NCBI RefSeq assembly: GCF_000317475.1
Contig: NC_019729.1
Span: forward strand, 1,130,501-1,194,500
DNA length: 64,000 nucleotides
Direction: 5' to 3'
DNA from: Oscillatoria nigro-viridis PCC 7112
Lineage (GTDB): Bacteria; Cyanobacteriota; Cyanobacteriia; Cyanobacteriales; Microcoleaceae
Shown: positions 18,961 to 27,314 of the stretch, in pieces
How the letters are laid out: every line of letters begins with the position of its first letter
Position numbering within the stretch: the stretch's first letter is position 1
Notes under the pieces: model-generated
The model's database searches: none
Seen by the model: the letters and a program-made list of their open reading frames with translations, nothing else
Told to the model about the DNA's origin: nothing
Made by a program: the position numbers and the translations under genes

Positions 18961-19968
18961 ATGATGAAAGCGATCGTTTTTCAAACCCCCGGAAGCCCCT
19001 CCGTATTGAAACTGCAAGATATCCCCGCCCCTACTATACAAACAGAAACTGAAGTTTTGGTGCGGTTGCGAGCGGCGGGTATCAATCCGATCGATACTAA
19101 GTTGCGATCGCGCGGCACTTTTTACCCCGAGAGAACTCCTCACGTTTTGGGGTGCGACGGTGCTGGAGTCGTAGAGGCTGTCGGTGCTGGCGTGCAAAAT
19201 TTCCAAGTGGGAGACGAGGTTTTTTTCTGCAATGGCGGTTTGGGCGGGCCGATCGGTACTTATGCCGAGTTTGCCGTTGTAGACGAACGCTTTCTCGCCA
19301 TCAAGCCTGCTGCTTTAAGTTTTGCTGAGGCGGCGGCGGCACCGTTAGTTTTAATTACAGCTTGGGAATCGCTGTACGATCGAGGGCGCTTGCAAGCCGG
19401 TCAAAAGGTGCTGGTTCAAGCTGGCGCCGGCGGTGTCGGTCACGTCGCGGTACAGTTGGCGAAGTTGCAGGGGGCAGAGGTTTGCACCACTGTTAGTTCT
19501 GAGGAAAAAGCCAATTTTGTCAAGCACTTAGGTGCAGATTCAGTTATTTTATACAAAAATACCAATGTTGTTGATGAGGTTTTGACTTGGACTCAAGGAG
19601 AAGGAGTTGATTTGGCTTTCGATACAGTCGGGGGAGAAACTTTTTATCAAACTATTCCGGCTGTGAAGTTTTATGGGGATTTGGTAACAATTTTGGAACC
19701 CGATCCGGCTTTGGGCAATTTGAAAACAGCGAGAATGCGGAATCTGCGAATTAGTCTGGAATTAATGTTAACACCGATGCTGGAAGGTTTGGTGGAGGAA
19801 CAGGAACAGCAGGCTCATATTTTGCAGAATTGTGCTCGTTTGTGCGATCGCAACTTGCTAAAAATTCACGTCAGCAAAACTTTCCCTCTCGAAGCAGCAC
19901 AAGCCGCTCACGAACTCTTAGAAACAGGCTCAGTAACCGGTAAAATAGTGCTTGAAATTGGGGGTTAA
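18961..19968 (+). CDS. NADPH:quinone oxidoreductase-like zinc-free MDR protein
   Basis: A 335-residue medium-chain dehydrogenase/reductase. The GroES-like N-terminal half (VLRVRLRAAGINPID-type signature) is followed by a Rossmann fold with the NADPH-binding loop QAGAGGVGHVAVQLAK. The catalytic zinc cysteine/histidine set of alcohol dehydrogenases is not present, which fits the QOR/zeta-crystallin branch reducing quinones or enones. It starts next to and divergent from the broken tnpB; either of two adjacent ATGs could be used. Confidence 0.82.
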   Translation: MMKAIVFQTPGSPSVLKLQDIPAPTIQTETEVLVRLRAAGINPIDTKLRSRGTFYPERTPHVLGCDGAGVVEAVGAGVQNFQVGDEVFFCNGGLGGPIGTYAEFAVVDERFLAIKPAALSFAEAAAAPLVLITAWESLYDRGRLQAGQKVLVQAGAGGVGHVAVQLAKLQGAEVCTTVSSEEKANFVKHLGADSVILYKNTNVVDEVLTWTQGEGVDLAFDTVGGETFYQTIPAVKFYGDLVTILEPDPALGNLKTARMRNLRISLELMLTPMLEGLVEEQEQQAHILQNCARLCDRNLLKIHVSKTFPLEAAQAAHELLETGSVTGKIVLEIGG

Positions 19969-20123
19969 AAATGCGGCTGCTTAAAATTGCGGGTTGAAGA
20001 ATTGCGCGCGATTTCAAGAGACTGTTGGCGAATTTAAAAAAGGTGAAACCAAACATCCCATAATCATCCCAGGAAAGCTATAGTAATCCTTGCTGGATCA
20101 GTAAATTTTTTACCCCACCCCAA

Positions 20124-20146
20124 CCCTCCCCTTACCAAGGGGAGGG
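20124..20146. repeat. GC-rich hairpin downstream of the quinone reductase
   Basis: CCCTCCCCTT-ACC-AAGGGGAGGG is a perfect hairpin without a T run. It may weakly terminate the upstream gene, but similar sequences are dispersed in cyanobacterial genomes. The remaining gap 19969-20353 shows no gene. Confidence 0.5.
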
Positions 20147-20353
20147 AGTAAGAAATTCACAAATGATGCGAGGATTGCTAAGCTGTTGTACACCTAATTT
20201 GACAGTCAATTTTTATACAATTATTGTGGAACGGGCAGGAGATCCCGTCATACTACTCACCATTTGCATAATACAGGTCGTGACGCAATAATTAGTTGGG
20301 CGGGCGAATCGCTTTGTCCATCCTATACAGTTTTAGGTTATGATTGAGAATTA

Positions 20354-21078
20354 TTAAACTGCATTTTTCAAAGGAACTTGCTTTGCTGAGGATAAACAAT
20401 TATGGATAACTTCTAGAGCAACAGCTTTAACTACATTAATACTTACACTATTACCCAGTTGATGATAAGCTTTATCATCGTTAGGATGCAAAATACAACT
20501 CTCTAAAAAACCTTGTAACCGTGATGCTTCGCGGGGAGTAATCCTGCGGACTCGGTTATGAGAGTAAACTCCTAATCTATTAGCATCACTGGCAACAATT
20601 GTTACCGAAATCTTATGCGGATCGAGAAATTTATAGACTTCAAAGGAAAAGTTACTGGCTACAGGTTTGTGCTGATTGTTGTTCCCTTGCAGGTACTTTT
20701 TTGTTACCAAGGAATCCAAAATTTTATCGAGATTGGGATGAGCAAAAAAAGTAGCTATTTGCTCTTTAGTTAATAGCTTGCCATCTGGGTCATGCCCAAA
20801 TTCTTTATTTCGCCTTCTCAAAATAAAACTCTTCATCAACTCAATTTTGTCTAAACTGAACTCGCCTCGCAAACCCAGTTCCCAAGAATGAAGAGAAGTG
20901 CCACCGCGATAGTCAATTAGTCGCCTACCCGGTACTGGTAAAGTAACTGAGCGTCGGGATTAATTTCGCTGCTTAAGAGGCATTCCGTTTCCAGATTCAA
21001 GGAACGAGCGGCGGCTTCAAACGCTAATCTCATGCCACCTCTTCCTGAGAATAAGTCAATAAAACGGATTTTTTTCAT
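20354..21078 (-). pseudogene. DNA cytosine-5 methyltransferase with internal deletion
   Basis: The N-terminal piece (20917-21078) has motif I (FIDLFSGRGGMRLAFE) and motif II and stops after INPDAQLLYQYRVGD. The C-terminal piece (from about 20920 down to 20354) continues DYRGGTSLHSWELG and keeps motif IX (RRITPREASRLQGF) and motif X (AYHQLGNSVS). The catalytic PCQ motif IV and motifs VI-VIII are missing and the frames do not match. The gene is therefore inactive. No cognate restriction gene is seen nearby. Confidence 0.85.
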
Positions 21079-21147
21079 GGCTATTAATCCGGCGGTAAAA
21101 ACTCATCTTTTCTACTATTTTTCAATCGAGGCAGAGCCTCTAGATAT

Positions 21148-21390
21148 TCATTGGTCTTCGAGGAGATTGCCTTGAGAGTCTTCGAGGAGAGTGAGAAGTG
21201 CTACAGCAGACTGGGGGTCGAAGCCGACGACCTGAAACTCCTCGACTATAATTTTTTCTTTGTTGGAGCTTTGCGCTATGCTCGTGACAGCTTCGCGAAG
21301 ATTTTGCATTGCTGTACTGATGGTCTCTTTGACTATCATGGTTGCCTCGGCTTGATTCCCTTTTGGGGCACCAATTTGTAAGTTATTCAT
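21148..21390 (-). CDS. Small hypothetical protein downstream of the chitinase-RIP gene
   Basis: 80 residues, MNNLQIGAPKGNQAEATMIV to GNLLEDQ, with an amphipathic helical middle and no recognisable motif, signal peptide or membrane segment. It is the last gene of the minus-strand cassette, 223 bases after the large toxin-like gene. It could be an accessory or chaperone-like protein, but nothing in the sequence proves a role. Confidence 0.6.
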   Translation of the reverse strand: MNNLQIGAPKGNQAEATMIVKETISTAMQNLREAVTSIAQSSNKEKIIVEEFQVVGFDPQSAVALLTLLEDSQGNLLEDQ

Positions 21391-21613
21391 GGGTGTATTT
21401 TTCTTAAGAAGAATTGAGTATTATTGAAATGCAATGGGGATGAGTAGAATTTTGGAGGGTGGGTTATGCTGACTCTAACCCACCACGACTGAGGCATTTA
21501 GAACCCGATGAAAGCGGCGATCTCACCACCTCAAGATCGGAGGATGGAATCTGATTGCGAGATCCGAGGGTATTTAGATTTGATTTCAGCCACCGTTTCC
21601 CTCATACGATCTT

Positions 21614-24600
21614 TTAGTTGTTAGGCTCCGAGGGATATCCATAGTCCCTTACAAGAGCTACCAAGTAATTCAGTAGCGTATTTCTACGCGGGAGGTCATT
21701 TTGTAGTTCTGGCCGTCTCCTAACCATTTGACCTGCTGCACGCACTGATACTCCAGCGTGGCGTTCGGTATTGTAGTATTGATTAGAAATAGGGTCCCAA
21801 AGATTAAGGAGAGGTCTAAAATAGTACCAATTATAAGTTGCGAATTGCGACAACACTCTATCGACAGCAAACGCAACTCCATCAAATCTTGCTGCTTCAG
21901 AAATCACAAAGATAAGAATTACTACTGTTGAGTGATTCAAAGTATCAGTCGTTCCGTTCATCCAATTGTTTGCGTTAGGAATAGCCCCCTGGTTAATTGA
22001 ATCAAAGGAAACAGTAGGAGCATTTTCTGGGCTACTTGGATCGGGATAGGGAATTAAGTTTTCAGGTATATCTCTCCCTTGCCAGTTACCATTAACAAAA
22101 GGATTGTCTGCGGTACTAAAAGCCTCTAGATAAAAGCCAGAGGCTTGAATTCTAATCCAGGGACTTTGCTGACTATCAGGTAATTGGAGTCGCACAGCAA
22201 AATAACCATTTCCTCCTAATCTGGGTCTTATCGCAGCGATCCACCGAAGGTAGGAGGTGTAGGTTTCAGGGGTTCCAGTTCCATTTGAATCTAAAATCTC
22301 AAATGTCCCCGTGTCGTTGTTTCCCTTTCCTTCCAAAAGGTACTGTTGAAGTGCATCTCCTTCGGTAACTAGAGCTTTCTCTTTCGAGGACAATGATGCA
22401 GCCGCAGCCAGAGCTGTTGCCTTTTCTGAATTGGATCTTGTAGGTGTTGCGCCAGAGGCATTCAGCGCAATACTTGTTGGACTTTCTACAGCGGTTCCGA
22501 CAAGTTCTGGCACAAGTTTTATGTCTTGATTTTTGGTCTTATTATCTTCAAGGTAGAAATTTACGAGCACGGCTAGCCCAAGCATACCTAGCGCGACTAC
22601 ACTTCTCTTCTGAAGCTGATTTGTTGTACTCAGGGCAGTCGTTATCGTATCGTATACGTCTTTAGACGGAATCGTATTGCATTCACAATGGAAGCCGACC
22701 CCATCAGGCACTGTCATCGTCATCGTCCAATTTCCGGGCTTAGGGTTTTTGACAATAAGACACCGAACTGAAGAACCAGACATAATTACCAGTAGGTTTT
22801 CTTCTTGAATATCGCGATCGTATTTGGTTCCATCGGGATCTTGAATTGTCAGTATTGCACCAGTTGGGAAATCTACCGTATCATCATCTTTAGTGAGGAC
22901 AGCATAAAAATATGGGGCACCCGCTTCGATATTCATCGTATGGCTATGAGAGATATCCCCTTGTTGCTCACTAGAAGCTCTATTACATACACAGTAGCAG
23001 TAAGAATTCTCCCCTCGTACTTCAATCCAGCCTTTTGGTACTTTGGGTAAAGGAGCATTAGTCATCATTAAACGACCATCGTCCCCAGGCCCCTCATGGA
23101 GGATGTACAACTCGCCATTATAGGCTTTTGCAGCGGGAGAACCGGATAGACCAATATCTGTATTTAGATCTTCATGTTTTAAATCGTAATTTAAAGTATG
23201 TAGGTAACCATCTGCTCCAGGTCCCTCATAAAAGCAGAAGAGCTTGCCATCGATTACTTCCAGAGAGGGAGGACCAGTTATACTAATTACTGGCGCTGCT
23301 AGCTCCGCTGTCGGAAAGAATTCTTGGTCTTTAGACCATTCTGTACCGTTAAAATCACAATGCCACAAGGTGCCACTTTCAGACGATCCCTCATGCAAGC
23401 AAATTAGCCGATCATTTAATACCGCTAGACCTGGTGCACCAGAGCTTTTGATAAATGGCGGAGCAGAGCCGACAGTTCCTGGTTTGGGGTCCCAAGGCCA
23501 TTTTCCTCCTGATACCAACCATGAATCTTCAGACCAAGTCTGAGTATTTTTATCAAAAGTGCAGCCCCACAGCAACCCATCTTCCCCTCGTCCCTCGTGA
23601 ACGCAGAAAAGCTTCTCACGATACACTGCTAAAGCCGCAGAGGGGTTGTTATGTCTCCTCGATCCTACTCCTACATTCAGCCTTATATCTTGAGACCATT
23701 CGTTACGTTTAAAATCAAAAGTGCAGTACCATAGGTAACCATCTTCTCCTTGTCCCTCATGAACGCAGAAAAGCTTGTTATCATAGACCGCCACGGCTGG
23801 TGGTCCACCTGTTCCAAAACTCAACTTTATATCTTGAGACCATTCGTTACGTTTAAAATCAAAAGTGCAGTACCATAGGTAACCATCTTCTCCTTGTCCC
23901 TCATGAACGCAGAAAAGCTTGTCATCATAGACCGCCACGGCTGGTGGTCCAGATGTACCAATAATGTTGGCGCTACCAGTCGTTAGGGCTTTAGCATTAT
24001 CAAAAATACCTAAAGGGGTGATAGATGGCTCTAACGTCGAGGGCAAGGGCGGTTTCTCCGGATTACCTGAGTTTTGGTAAAGAGCTTTAATTATACTCTT
24101 GTTATCTTCCCAGACATCATTAGAAAGTTCCCAAATAATCACTCCCTGCGCTCCCACATCCTTTAAGAAATTCAGTTTGCTAACAGCAGTGTCTGGAGTT
24201 TCAAAGTAGATATTGTGAGTATACGGGTAATTTCCTGAAGCAGAGATAAAAGGAGGTCTAGGTGTACTTCCCGACACTTTAATATTGCCATTGGCAGCCG
24301 TATGAGCATCCGGAAATTGAGCCAGGATATCTTTGTACCGAATCGATTTATACCCTGGAGGTACTTGACCGCTCAGGTCATCTGGGTCTTTCCCGTAGGC
24401 AAAATCATAGCCATAGATCGGAACTCCTGCGGCGATCTTATTTCTGGGTATATTTTGTCCTGCACCCTGCCAGTTCACAAATAATGGATTCGTCCAGTAC
24501 CAAAGTGTGTCTTCCACTGAAAGAATAGGATTATTTACAATCCCACCACCAGGCCACTCTCCCTGTTGTTCTTCAACATATGACTCCTGATTGCGTATCT

Positions 24601-25450
24601 TATACAGGGTTGTATGTGGCCCCACTGGAGAACTATTCCAAGATCCAGTAAGATCGTAGGTCATAATTCCCAGCCAATCCACATAATCTGCTAATTTTGG
24701 GTCATAGTTATTTCCATACCATGAGGTGCCAAAAATAGCTGCAGAAACCAATTTATCAGGCATAGCTTGCTTTAATTTTTGAGCAAACAAAGTCAAAGCA
24801 GATCCAGCCGGATGAGGTCCATCACCTTTTGGTCTTCCTCCCTGATCCTGTTCGCCAGGTTTGCCCCACCAACACTCTAAATCCAGGTCTACGCCATCGA
24901 GATTGTTTGAGTTGACAAAATTGACTACATTTTGTACGGCGCGATCCAGAAGTGGATTATCGGGATTATTTCCTATATCAGTCATCAACTTGAGGAATCC
25001 ATAATCAACTGCACCTCCCAGCGCAATTGAGATTCTCGTACCGTTTCGATGTCCGGTGTTGACCACATCTGAGAGGATTGCCTTAACCTCATCCAAAGAC
25101 TTTGGTTCAAACTCACCGAGATTTACCTCACTAAACATGAGAAATGAGACGATGCCGTGTGTGATGTATCGATACATCTCATCATTGGCATAGTTAAATC
25201 CCTCTTTCTTTCTCCAAGTAGGAATATAGGCAATGATTTTAGCTTGTGCGGTAGGCGTGTGAGGTGTTTGATCGTACAACTCATCGTAAAACCGCCAACC
25301 ATTATGATCTGCATCCCCTACCCCTGGTTCTGAAGCCCAGAAGTTGGCATAAAAGATGTTGCCATTGTATTTGACCATCGATCCGGTCGGGTACCCTTCG
25401 GGTTTAGCTACCCAGTCAGGAACGTTTGAATAATCTGTAGAAATTCCCAT
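21614..25450 (-). CDS. GH18 chitinase - lectin propeller - ribosome-inactivating-protein fusion
   Basis: 1278 residues. Residues about 10-60 resemble a chitin-binding CBM5/12 module. Residues about 68-460 are a GH18 domain with the full DxxDxDxE motif (Asp185, Asp188, Asp190, Glu192) and MTYDLTG. Residues about 495-800 hold six propeller-like repeats with the pattern KLFCVHEGxGxDGYLWYC. Residues about 808-930 are a cysteine-rich beta domain. Residues 951-967 are hydrophobic. Residues about 1055-1235 match the ricin/Shiga A-chain fold: GFYLEAF (Tyr1107), VISEAARF (Glu1185, Arg1188) and NLWDPIS (Trp1218), the positions of the depurination site. No signal peptide is visible. The likely role is a secreted toxin that binds glycans, cuts chitin and depurinates rRNA; the delivery route is unknown. 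Confidence 0.88.
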   Translation of the reverse strand: MGISTDYSNVPDWVAKPEGYPTGSMVKYNGNIFYANFWASEPGVGDADHNGWRFYDELYDQTPHTPTAQAKIIAYIPTWRKKEGFNYANDEMYRYITHGIVSFLMFSEVNLGEFEPKSLDEVKAILSDVVNTGHRNGTRISIALGGAVDYGFLKLMTDIGNNPDNPLLDRAVQNVVNFVNSNNLDGVDLDLECWWGKPGEQDQGGRPKGDGPHPAGSALTLFAQKLKQAMPDKLVSAAIFGTSWYGNNYDPKLADYVDWLGIMTYDLTGSWNSSPVGPHTTLYKIRNQESYVEEQQGEWPGGGIVNNPILSVEDTLWYWTNPLFVNWQGAGQNIPRNKIAAGVPIYGYDFAYGKDPDDLSGQVPPGYKSIRYKDILAQFPDAHTAANGNIKVSGSTPRPPFISASGNYPYTHNIYFETPDTAVSKLNFLKDVGAQGVIIWELSNDVWEDNKSIIKALYQNSGNPEKPPLPSTLEPSITPLGIFDNAKALTTGSANIIGTSGPPAVAVYDDKLFCVHEGQGEDGYLWYCTFDFKRNEWSQDIKLSFGTGGPPAVAVYDNKLFCVHEGQGEDGYLWYCTFDFKRNEWSQDIRLNVGVGSRRHNNPSAALAVYREKLFCVHEGRGEDGLLWGCTFDKNTQTWSEDSWLVSGGKWPWDPKPGTVGSAPPFIKSSGAPGLAVLNDRLICLHEGSSESGTLWHCDFNGTEWSKDQEFFPTAELAAPVISITGPPSLEVIDGKLFCFYEGPGADGYLHTLNYDLKHEDLNTDIGLSGSPAAKAYNGELYILHEGPGDDGRLMMTNAPLPKVPKGWIEVRGENSYCYCVCNRASSEQQGDISHSHTMNIEAGAPYFYAVLTKDDDTVDFPTGAILTIQDPDGTKYDRDIQEENLLVIMSGSSVRCLIVKNPKPGNWTMTMTVPDGVGFHCECNTIPSKDVYDTITTALSTTNQLQKRSVVALGMLGLAVLVNFYLEDNKTKNQDIKLVPELVGTAVESPTSIALNASGATPTRSNSEKATALAAAASLSSKEKALVTEGDALQQYLLEGKGNNDTGTFEILDSNGTGTPETYTSYLRWIAAIRPRLGGNGYFAVRLQLPDSQQSPWIRIQASGFYLEAFSTADNPFVNGNWQGRDIPENLIPYPDPSSPENAPTVSFDSINQGAIPNANNWMNGTTDTLNHSTVVILIFVISEAARFDGVAFAVDRVLSQFATYNWYYFRPLLNLWDPISNQYYNTERHAGVSVRAAGQMVRRRPELQNDLPRRNTLLNYLVALVRDYGYPSEPNN

Positions 25451-25498
25451 TTTTCAAGTTCTTTCGCTAAATATAAATCCAGGGGTTGGTATTAATTA

Positions 25499-25529
25499 CA
25501 GAAGGTTAGTTTGAGTTACTAACCTTCTG
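25499..25529 (-). promoter_or_regulatory. Conserved spacer hairpin before the chitinase-RIP gene
   Basis: A perfect 12-bp stem (CAGAAGGTTAGT / ACTAACCTTCTG, 7-base loop) lies between the CAP gene and the chitinase gene. A second version at 26371-26401 sits in the spacer before the CAP gene, with a change that preserves pairing as G-U in the minus-strand RNA. It may set mRNA processing or stability, or it may be a partial terminator. Confidence 0.55.
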
Positions 25530-25631
25530 TATCCTCAATAACTGCAATTAAAATCAGCTATTCCTACGGCGATTCAGGTTTATGGAATTTGAGGTGTTTG
25601 CCCAACTTGTAATTGATCGGGCTATCGAGCG

Positions 25632-26291
25632 TTACTGGGGTGTGCCAAACACCTGAGTCCAGTAATGCTTGTAGTTGACGCTACCCTGATCGTTTTCCAA
25701 AAAGTAGTAACCGACCCCAAGCTCTCGATAGTTAGAATTCAGAATGTTGTCACGATGTCCTGAGCTATTCATCCAGCCTTTAATGGCATCCTCTGGTGTA
25801 GAGTTGCCAGCGCTAATGTTTTCCCCCACTCGTGAGTAATGATAACCTTCCGCTGTGACCCGCTCCACCATTTGTCGGTGATCAAAAAAGTCCTGCATTG
25901 CCATGCTCCGGCTGTGTTTCTGTGCAGCAGCAGTCAGTTGGGAATTAAGTGTGAGCGGAGATAAACCCACTTTACCGCGCTCATTGTTTGTAAGGTCTAG
26001 GATTCTTTTCAGAACACCATTATCTGAACCAGTTGAATCACCTACTGCCACTTTTTTAAATGACGAGATAGTATCATTAACTTCATTGTTGAAGCTGGGA
26101 TATTCGCCTGGTCCAAGTCGGAGGCTTCGTCCCTGGAATTTTGAATGTTCAAAAAAATCCCAAGTGCCGGAGTAAACTTTTATCGAGGATATTTTGTCGT
26201 TCCAAAAATCTCCAATCCAGGAAGAGTCATGCTCAAGAGAACCTGATTTGGTTCCAGAGAAATTGGAATCTGTAAAAATTTCGACTGACAT
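25632..26291 (-). CDS. Beta-gamma-crystallin plus CAP/SCP domain protein
   Basis: 219 residues. Residues 1-80 are a beta-gamma-crystallin module with two Greek-key halves (VEIFTDSNFSGTKSGS; WDFFEHSKFQGRSLRLGPG). Residues about 88-219 are a CAP/SCP domain (LTNNERGKVGLSPLTLN, KHSRSMAMQDFFDH, VGENIS, GWMNSSGHRDNIL). CAP proteins are usually extracellular and bind lipids or cell-wall glycans, while crystallin modules bind calcium and add stability. No signal peptide is present, as in the next gene. It precedes the chitinase-RIP gene in the same direction. Confidence 0.85.
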   Translation of the reverse strand: MSVEIFTDSNFSGTKSGSLEHDSSWIGDFWNDKISSIKVYSGTWDFFEHSKFQGRSLRLGPGEYPSFNNEVNDTISSFKKVAVGDSTGSDNGVLKRILDLTNNERGKVGLSPLTLNSQLTAAAQKHSRSMAMQDFFDHRQMVERVTAEGYHYSRVGENISAGNSTPEDAIKGWMNSSGHRDNILNSNYRELGVGYYFLENDQGSVNYKHYWTQVFGTPQ

Positions 26292-26370
26292 AATTAACGC
26301 TCCAAAAATTGAAAAAGAGTTATTTCTGGCTTCTTCGGGTCAATATAAATCCCTTTGCAAGTGTTAGTTG

Positions 26371-26401
26371 CAGAAGGTCAGTTTGATTGGCTAACCTTCT
26401 G
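26371..26401 (-). promoter_or_regulatory. Conserved spacer hairpin before the CAP gene
   Basis: CAGAAGGTCAG and CTAACCTTCTG pair over 11 bp in the minus-strand RNA with one G-U pair. Together with the copy at 25499-25529 and similar flanking bases (TAATAACTGC), it marks a duplicated intergenic spacer. Confidence 0.5.
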
Positions 26402-26455
26402 CACTCTTAATAACTGCTATTAGCAGTGGTTAGTTTGACAAGCTTTCCAAATCTG

Positions 26456-26641
26456 TTAAGCAGGAATTTGAAGTTTCTGACCAATTTGCAAACTTGTAGG
26501 GGAAACGCCAGGATTTGCACCTGCAATTTTGTTCGCGTTCGCATCGCTACCATCACCATAGTAGGCAAGTGCAAGATTGGAAAATGTATCTCCAGACTCT
26601 ACATTATGTTGACAGGGGGGTTGACCTTGTTTACTGGACAT
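26456..26641 (-). CDS. Small LysM-domain protein
   Basis: 61 residues consisting almost entirely of one LysM motif (VESGDTFSNLALAYYGDGS to LQIGQKLQIP), which binds peptidoglycan or chitin-type N-acetylglucosamine polymers. No signal peptide is visible. It is the first gene of the LysM - CAP - chitinase-RIP cassette. A free LysM protein could tether the other products to the wall or to a secretion machine; that is inference. Confidence 0.85.
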   Translation of the reverse strand: MSSKQGQPPCQHNVESGDTFSNLALAYYGDGSDANANKIAGANPGVSPTSLQIGQKLQIPA

Positions 26642-26886
26642 ATTTTTTTCCTTGAAAAATTATTGACGTAGTTGTGTTAGATAAGTAGTTAGACAGAATT
26701 AACTACACAAATACATAAATGCAATCATCCTAAATTAGCGACGGGTGCATCTACTAATTTAGTCTTCCACCTCACAGCACCTCTTTCAGGACACTTTGGC
26801 AGAATTTAGGAGAATTTGTGGCGAGGGCGGGCGATTGACAAAAAAAACCCGGCCAAAATTGGTCGGGAGTTAGATCCCTCTCTGGA

Positions 26887-26961
26887 TTCAATTTAAATGC
26901 GTAGCAGCTTATATACAGCGTATTCCAGGTTTATGAAATACACCTAGAATACGCTGTATAT
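26887..26961. repeat. Family A fragment fused to a 20-bp inverted repeat
   Basis: 26887-26911 matches the right end of MITE-like family A. It runs into an inverted repeat with 20-bp arms (26911-26930 and 26942-26961, one mismatch) around ACAGCGTATTC. The surrounding gap 26642-27149 holds no gene and ends in a TTTTAGA tandem tract. Confidence 0.5.
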
Positions 26962-27149
26962 CAAATCCGTTGGCATCGGAACGATTCATCTGTCTCTTCC
27001 TTTTCTCTGTATCCTCTGCGCCCTTTGCGGTTTAATTCGGTTCTATAAACAAGAGCGAAAACCGCATAGGGAAAATTCCATTGTCGATCGACAAATTTGG
27101 GGGTCATTCGATTTTAGATTTTAGATTTTAGATTTTAGATTTTAGATTC

Positions 27150-27201
27150 TATACCAATTTCAAAAAAGAATACTGTTGCATTCTTTTTTAAAATTGGTAT
27201 A
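27150..27201. repeat. 22-bp-arm inverted repeat
   Basis: TATACCAATTT(C)AAAAAAGAAT and its near-complement form a hairpin with an eight-base loop. The TATACCAATT ends are of the kind seen on cyanobacterial MITEs. There is no coding content. Confidence 0.55.
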
Positions 27202-27221
27202 AAAAACTTCCACTCTTGAAA

Positions 27222-27276
27222 GTGGGATGGGCCTAAGAGCCCGTCTTTTTTGGACGGGCTCTTAGGCCCATCCCAC
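27222..27276. terminator. Very strong 24-bp hairpin downstream of the asparagine-synthetase-like gene
   Basis: The arms 27222-27245 and 27253-27276 are perfect complements of 24 bp with a seven-base loop. It lies 38 bases after the minus-strand gene that ends at 27315 and may terminate it. The CCCATCCCACAA edge links it to the dispersed palindrome family at 29005-29138. Confidence 0.5.
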
Positions 27277-27314
27277 AATAACAATTAAAATTGTAAGTTA
27301 TTTAATTCGCCATC

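Noticed and set aside
21614..25450. Reading the protein as an ordinary chitinase or an insecticidal toxin-complex component
   Set aside because: The C-terminal 220 residues carry the RIP active-site pattern, and no TcA/TcB/TcC-type repeats are present in the window.
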